From JBDSTZ01 sp039927975 (GTDB lineage Bacteria; Pseudomonadota; Gammaproteobacteria; Burkholderiales; Burkholderiaceae_D), in contig JBDSTZ010000015.1 in the NCBI GenBank assembly GCA_039927975.1, positions 1 to 7,800 on the forward strand: 7,800 bases of DNA. The letters run 5' to 3'. The position numbers were made by a program, and so were the translations under genes. Positions 4,888 to 7,800 of this stretch are shown one piece after another; the first letter of the stretch is position 1, and the number at the start of each line of letters is the position of its first letter. The notes under the pieces were generated by a model. It searched no databases, was not told the origin of the DNA, and saw nothing but the letters and a program-made list of their open reading frames with translations.

Positions 4888-5439
4888 CTAATAATCGAGG
4901 CCCCAGTCCACCGTAATTTTCCTGGCCGCCAGATCGACCGTGATGACGAACTGGTCGACAAACGGAATCAGGCGCTCAGGCGCCTTTTCGCTTGCCGCAT
5001 CGGCAAGCTGGTTGATGCGCAAAATCGATTGCGCGCCATTGTGCAACATGTCGGTGACCTGCCCGAGCGCTTCCCCTTGCAGGTTGACGACGTCGAGGCC
5101 GATCAGATCGGACCAGTAATACTCGTCGGCCGGCAGTTGCGGAAACTGGCTGCGCGGAATCGAGACGGCGGCGCCCTTGAGCGCTTCCGAGGCATCCCGG
5201 CCAACCACGCCGACGATTTGGGCGACGACATCGCCGCCATGCATCTTGGCCGTGCGTACCGAAACGGCGCGCGGGGCCGGCTTGTCAAGCCACCAGGTTT
5301 TCACGTTGAGCAAGGCGTCGGCGTCGGTCGAAAACGGGGTGACCCGCAACGAACCGGTGACGCCGAAGGCGCCCGACACATACCCGACTTGCGTCAGGTC
5401 GTCGGGGATTTGCACCCCGGATGCCGCGCTATCGGTCAA
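4888..5439 (-). CDS. rimM: 16S rRNA processing/ribosome maturation factor RimM
   Basis: A protein of about 183 residues, RimM, which binds S19 and helps assemble the 30S head and process 16S rRNA. The N-terminal beta-barrel begins at VGYVSGAFGVTGSLRV (18-33). The C-terminal PRC-barrel contains the hallmark EYYWSDLIG (106-114) and ends with LIPFVDQFVITVDL (157-170) and ITVDWGL (175-181). The only suitable start near the expected N-terminus is TTG at 5439, 14 nt after the rpsP stop, with no recognisable Shine-Dalgarno. A GTG eight codons on (5415) is a shorter alternative, also without a ribosome site. A weak start fits the known low expression of RimM and TrmD relative to the ribosomal proteins of this operon in E. 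coli. Translational coupling to rpsP is likely. Confidence 0.96.
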   Translation of the reverse strand: MTDSAASGVQIPDDLTQVGYVSGAFGVTGSLRVTPFSTDADALLNVKTWWLDKPAPRAVSVRTAKMHGGDVVAQIVGVVGRDASEALKGAAVSIPRSQFPQLPADEYYWSDLIGLDVVNLQGEALGQVTDMLHNGAQSILRINQLADAASEKAPERLIPFVDQFVITVDLAARKITVDWGLDY

Positions 5440-5453
5440 ACCCGGATCAGCAA

Positions 5454-5708
5454 TTAAGCTGCTGCTACTGCAGGCTGGCTCTTGACCAGACGTGCAACGG
5501 TTGGCGACAGTTGTGCGCCAACGCCTTGCCAGTAGGCCAGACGGTCAGCGGTGATGCGCAGACCGACTTCGCCACCGGCTGCCATCGGGTTGTAGAAACC
5601 GATGCGCTCGATGAAGCGGCCGTCGCGGCGATTGCGCGAGTCCGTTGCAACGATGTTGAAGAATGGGCGCTTCTTGGCGCCTCCACGAGCTAAACGAATA
5701 ACGACCAT
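5454..5708 (-). CDS. rpsP: 30S ribosomal protein S16
   Basis: An 84-residue bS16, a small-subunit protein needed for 30S assembly. The N-terminal signature MVVIRLARGGAKKRPFFNIV (1-20) and the following DSRNRRDGRFIERIGFYNP (23-41) are unmistakable. Length is close to the 82 residues of E. coli S16; the end is Ala/Val-rich. The start is the ATG at 5708, with TGGAA about 5 nt upstream; a reading 18 residues longer would begin upstream of the -10 element and is not credible. It is the first gene of the rpsP-rimM-trmD-rplS operon, preceded by a promoter at 5749-5778. Confidence 0.98.
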   Translation of the reverse strand: MVVIRLARGGAKKRPFFNIVATDSRNRRDGRFIERIGFYNPMAAGGEVGLRITADRLAYWQGVGAQLSPTVARLVKSQPAVAAA

Positions 5709-5748
5709 AATGATTCCAAAAAGTTGTGCTGGGCGGAAAAAGCCGACA

Positions 5749-5778
5749 ATTATAGCGCGCAATGCCGCGCAGCAGCAA
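5749..5778 (-). promoter_or_regulatory. Promoter of the rpsP operon
   Basis: A perfect TATAAT is at 5754-5749 (minus strand). TTGCTG at 5778-5773, with 18-bp spacing, is the best -35 (3/6). Transcription would start near 5742, giving a short leader of about 34 nt before rpsP. There is little room for a long regulatory leader. Confidence 0.65.
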
Positions 5779-5831
5779 GCGTAAAAGACAACAGGGCGCG
5801 CAATTCGGGCCGAAGTCGAGCATTATCGCCG

Positions 5832-5846
5832 GTTTCGGCGCGAAAC
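5832..5846. repeat. 15-bp palindrome in the rpsP/TM2 divergent gap
   Basis: GTTTCG-gcg-CGAAAC is a perfect 6-bp inverted repeat with a 3-bp centre. It lies about 90-100 bp upstream of the predicted rpsP start and about 90 bp upstream of the TM2 gene. A regulator site for either divergent gene is possible; nothing more specific can be said. Confidence 0.3.
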
Positions 5847-5932
5847 GCCATCAGGCATTCACAGGAAAAGATCGCTGGCGGCGCCGATTTGGCCGATACT
5901 GCATGCTTTTCCAGCGCAGAGGGTGCATTTTT

Positions 5933-6373
5933 ATGTCAACAACGCAAGTGGTGCAAGGGTCCGCCGGGCACAAGAACAAGACCCTGGCCACCCTGCTCGC
6001 CCTGGTGCTGGGCGTGGTCGGCGCCCACCGCTTCTACCTGCGCGGCGCGGTGGACAAGCTCGGCCTGCTGCACGTGATGGCGCTGCCGCTGGCGGGACTG
6101 GTGGTGGGATTGGCGCCGCAGGCCGACGTGTTCTACAAGATCTTGCCGCTGCTGCTGTCGGCAATCGCCGGTTTCATCGAGGCGCTGGTGATCGGCCTGC
6201 TGGCCGACGACAAATTCGACCTCGCGTTCAACCAGGGATCGGGGCGCAGCTCGGCCTCGAACTGGCCGCTGGCGCTGTTGCTGGTGGTGACCATGCTGAT
6301 CGGCGCGACGACGGTGATTGCCACCATCTCGCGCCTGTTTGACCTGCTCTACACGGGCGGCGCCTACGGCTGA
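5933..6373 (+). CDS. TM2-domain membrane protein
   Basis: A 146-residue inner-membrane protein and the only plus-strand gene in the window. The N-terminal TM2 domain is recognisable from KNKTLATLLALVLG (14-27) followed by the signature GVVGAHRFYLRG (27-38), with a second hydrophobic stretch at 45-61. Two more helices are predicted at about 67-91 and 111-132, so the protein is longer than a minimal two-helix TM2 protein. The polar linker DDKFDLAFNQGSGRSSASN (92-110) separates the last two. The function of bacterial TM2 proteins is not established. The ATG at 5933 follows GAGG at about 10 nt; an in-frame extension back to 5762 overlaps the rpsP promoter and is basic and unconserved-looking. It diverges from rpsP and converges on the metallopeptidase gene. 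Only a poor -10-like GATACT (5895-5900) was seen for its promoter. Confidence 0.85.
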   Translation: MSTTQVVQGSAGHKNKTLATLLALVLGVVGAHRFYLRGAVDKLGLLHVMALPLAGLVVGLAPQADVFYKILPLLLSAIAGFIEALVIGLLADDKFDLAFNQGSGRSSASNWPLALLLVVTMLIGATTVIATISRLFDLLYTGGAYG

Positions 6374-6396
6374 GCACCGTGACGACCGCCCGGGTT

Positions 6397-6440
6397 CGTC
6401 GCCACTGACGGGCGACGGGCCGGCACCTGGCGCGCCGGCC
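6397..6440. terminator. Tandem GC hairpins between convergent genes
   Basis: Two perfect 7-bp inverted repeats are adjacent: CGTCGCC/GGCGACG (6397-6403, 6411-6417) and GGCCGGC/GCCGGCC (6418-6424, 6434-6440). They sit between the TM2 stop (6373) and the metallopeptidase stop (6449). They may limit read-through in both directions, but neither has a T-run, so factor-independent termination is uncertain. Confidence 0.4.
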
Positions 6441-6448
6441 GCTGCTCG

Positions 6449-7800
6449 CTAGCGGTGCGGGCCGGCGCTGGTGTTTCTGAGGTCGGCGCGCAGGCGACCG
6501 TTGTCGGCGGTCGCATCGCTGCTCATCACACCGCCCAGCAGGACTGTGCCCCCCGGCGGCGGCGCGCTGGTCTGCGACAAGCTGCTGGTCCAGGTGCCGC
6601 TCAGGGTAATTGGGGCCGGCAAGGCATCAACCGCGCTCGGCAAGATCGTCGGGTAGGCATTCGCCAGCACCAGCTTGATGCGCGGCTTGATGGCGGTGGC
6701 GCCGATGCGTCCGCGCTGGCCCCATACGATGCCCAACTGGTTCGCCGTCGTGCTCGACGTGATCAGCTCCGTATAGACCGTGTCGTAACGCACGTTGTGG
6801 CGCGTGTACATCATGAACTCCTCGTACAACATGGCCAGATCTTCCCGCGTGTTGGTGTAGGCGTAGTCATCGGTGGCGCGATCCGGGCCGAAGAAGCCGC
6901 CGATCTGGGCCGCCGTGTAGGCCGTCTGAATCGAGGTCGGCGTCACCCCGCCGTACAGCACCGCGGCCAGGTCGCGCATCTCCGCCGACACCAGCGGGTA
7001 TTGCGCCGCCAACAGGTCCGACGGCAAGGTCTTGGCGTTGACGCGCGGCGCGGCGGCGTCGTAGATTTTCAGGGCTGGATCGATCACCCGGTTCGCCGAC
7101 GGGAAGAAGTCGTTGGCGTGACCGAGCTCGTGGTACATCAGACGTCCGGCCTGGTAGATCAGGTCGCTAACGCTGCGCGATTGGCGCACATCGGGCGCAA
7201 TATATTTGTCGGCGTAGTCACCGTTGAGCACCATGCGGTTCAGGTGGCTGTACTTGAAGGGCTTGGCGAAGGCTTCGCGGTAGTCGGCCACCTCGGTCAC
7301 CACGTCGCGCTGCTGCGGGGTCAGCCAGAAGTTGTCGGCGTCGAGATAGATCGCACCGGTCGCAAAGGTGTAGAAACTCGGGCGCACGTGCGAACCGATG
7401 ACGATCGCGGTCACACTGCCCAGCAGGCGGCGGAAGTCGCCGTTCGCATCCTGGGAATTGAGGAACTGTTCGAAGTTCGCGCCGAGGAAATCGTGCGATA
7501 CGACAACGCGGTTCATGATTTGCGCCACGGTCGGCGAGCCGATCGTGCCGACGTCGGCTTGCAGCAGCGGCAGCACGCCGGCGGTGCAACGCGTATTGGC
7601 GCTGTCGGCGATCGTCCCGCTGATCGACATGTCGTAAGCGCACCTGGTCAGCACAGGGGCGTAGGGCGAGGTGCTGCGGTAGACGTGCACCCGCTCGGCA
7701 TGGCCGAAGAACGAATCGGCCGGCACCGCCTTGCCTTCGTACTCAACGCCAATGGCGATGTCGTCGTAATCGACGCGACCGAGATTGGTGGTCAGCACGG
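6449..7800 (-). CDS. Putative zinc metallopeptidase, C-terminal part
   Basis: The last 450 or so residues of a larger protein; the start lies beyond the right edge, because the frame is open to the end and the first GTG (7798) has no visible ribosome site. The main clue is MYHELGHANDFF, with the HExxH zinc motif at 7132-7118 (residues 223-227 counted from 7798). About 95 residues later NTREDLAMLYEEF (316-328) offers a glutamate (E319 in E-D-L-A) as third zinc ligand, a gluzincin-like arrangement. The sequence is not metzincin-like, lacking a histidine at the +10 position. Two cysteines (53, 71) and a Gly/Ser/Thr/Pro-rich tail with little charge suggest an exported protein, but no signal peptide is in view. 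I do not recognise the family, and peptidase activity is inferred from the motif only. It converges on the TM2 gene. Confidence 0.7.
   Translation of the reverse strand, partial: VLTTNLGRVDYDDIAIGVEYEGKAVPADSFFGHAERVHVYRSTSPYAPVLTRCAYDMSISGTIADSANTRCTAGVLPLLQADVGTIGSPTVAQIMNRVVVSHDFLGANFEQFLNSQDANGDFRRLLGSVTAIVIGSHVRPSFYTFATGAIYLDADNFWLTPQQRDVVTEVADYREAFAKPFKYSHLNRMVLNGDYADKYIAPDVRQSRSVSDLIYQAGRLMYHELGHANDFFPSANRVIDPALKIYDAAAPRVNAKTLPSDLLAAQYPLVSAEMRDLAAVLYGGVTPTSIQTAYTAAQIGGFFGPDRATDDYAYTNTREDLAMLYEEFMMYTRHNVRYDTVYTELITSSTTANQLGIVWGQRGRIGATAIKPRIKLVLANAYPTILPSAVDALPAPITLSGTWTSSLSQTSAPPPGGTVLLGGVMSSDATADNGRLRADLRNTSAGPHR

Noticed and set aside
5762..5932. A 57-residue N-terminal extension of the TM2 protein
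   Set aside because: It would begin inside the rpsP -10/-35 spacer, is basic and featureless, and the ATG at 5933 fits the TM2 domain and has an upstream GAGG.

Overview
The window looks like chromosomal DNA of a high-GC betaproteobacterium, most likely Oxalobacteraceae (Massilia/Duganella-like). That rests on the rpsP-rimM-trmD-rplS block being followed by a CoA-pyrophosphatase-type NUDIX gene, a CobD/CbiB-like membrane protein and a DUF3579 protein, plus the style of the protein sequences. It is family-level recognition from memory, not a database result. All genes but one lie on the minus strand, and no gap without a gene exceeds about 230 bases.

Layout from high to low coordinates, the direction of most transcription. 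At 6449-7800 is the C-terminal part of a probable zinc metallopeptidase with an HELGH motif; its start is outside the window. It converges on the only plus-strand gene, a small TM2-domain membrane protein (5933-6373). Divergent from the TM2 gene is the ribosome/tRNA-modification operon: a sigma70-like promoter with a perfect TATAAT, then rpsP (S16), rimM (16S maturation factor), trmD (tRNA m1G37 methyltransferase) and rplS (L19). The operon ends in a short element with a terminator hairpin and T-tract. Next come a NUDIX hydrolase of the CoA pyrophosphatase type, a divergent CobD/CbiB-family membrane protein with its own promoter, a DUF3579 gene with its own promoter and a GC-rich leader hairpin, a two-CBS-domain protein, and the N-terminal part of a short-chain dehydrogenase/reductase (SDR) with a good promoter.

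Most genes are housekeeping. rpsP-rimM-trmD-rplS supply two ribosomal proteins plus a 30S assembly factor and the enzyme that methylates G37 next to the anticodon. The NUDIX gene could be reached by read-through from rplS.

The best candidate for something undescribed is the rplS-NUDIX intergenic element (3501-3552). Four consecutive 8-nt segments can pair 1:2, 2:3 or 3:4, and 3:4 is followed directly by a T-run. This is the topology of a transcription attenuator, not of a plain terminator. Other items worth a look are a 42-bp in-frame tandem duplication of the 3' end of the DUF3579 gene including its stop codon, a pair of identical palindromic sites flanking the SDR promoter about eleven helical turns apart, a CobD/CbiB relative that seems to lack family signature residues, and the metallopeptidase. 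No tRNA, rRNA, CRISPR array, insertion sequence or prophage gene was seen.
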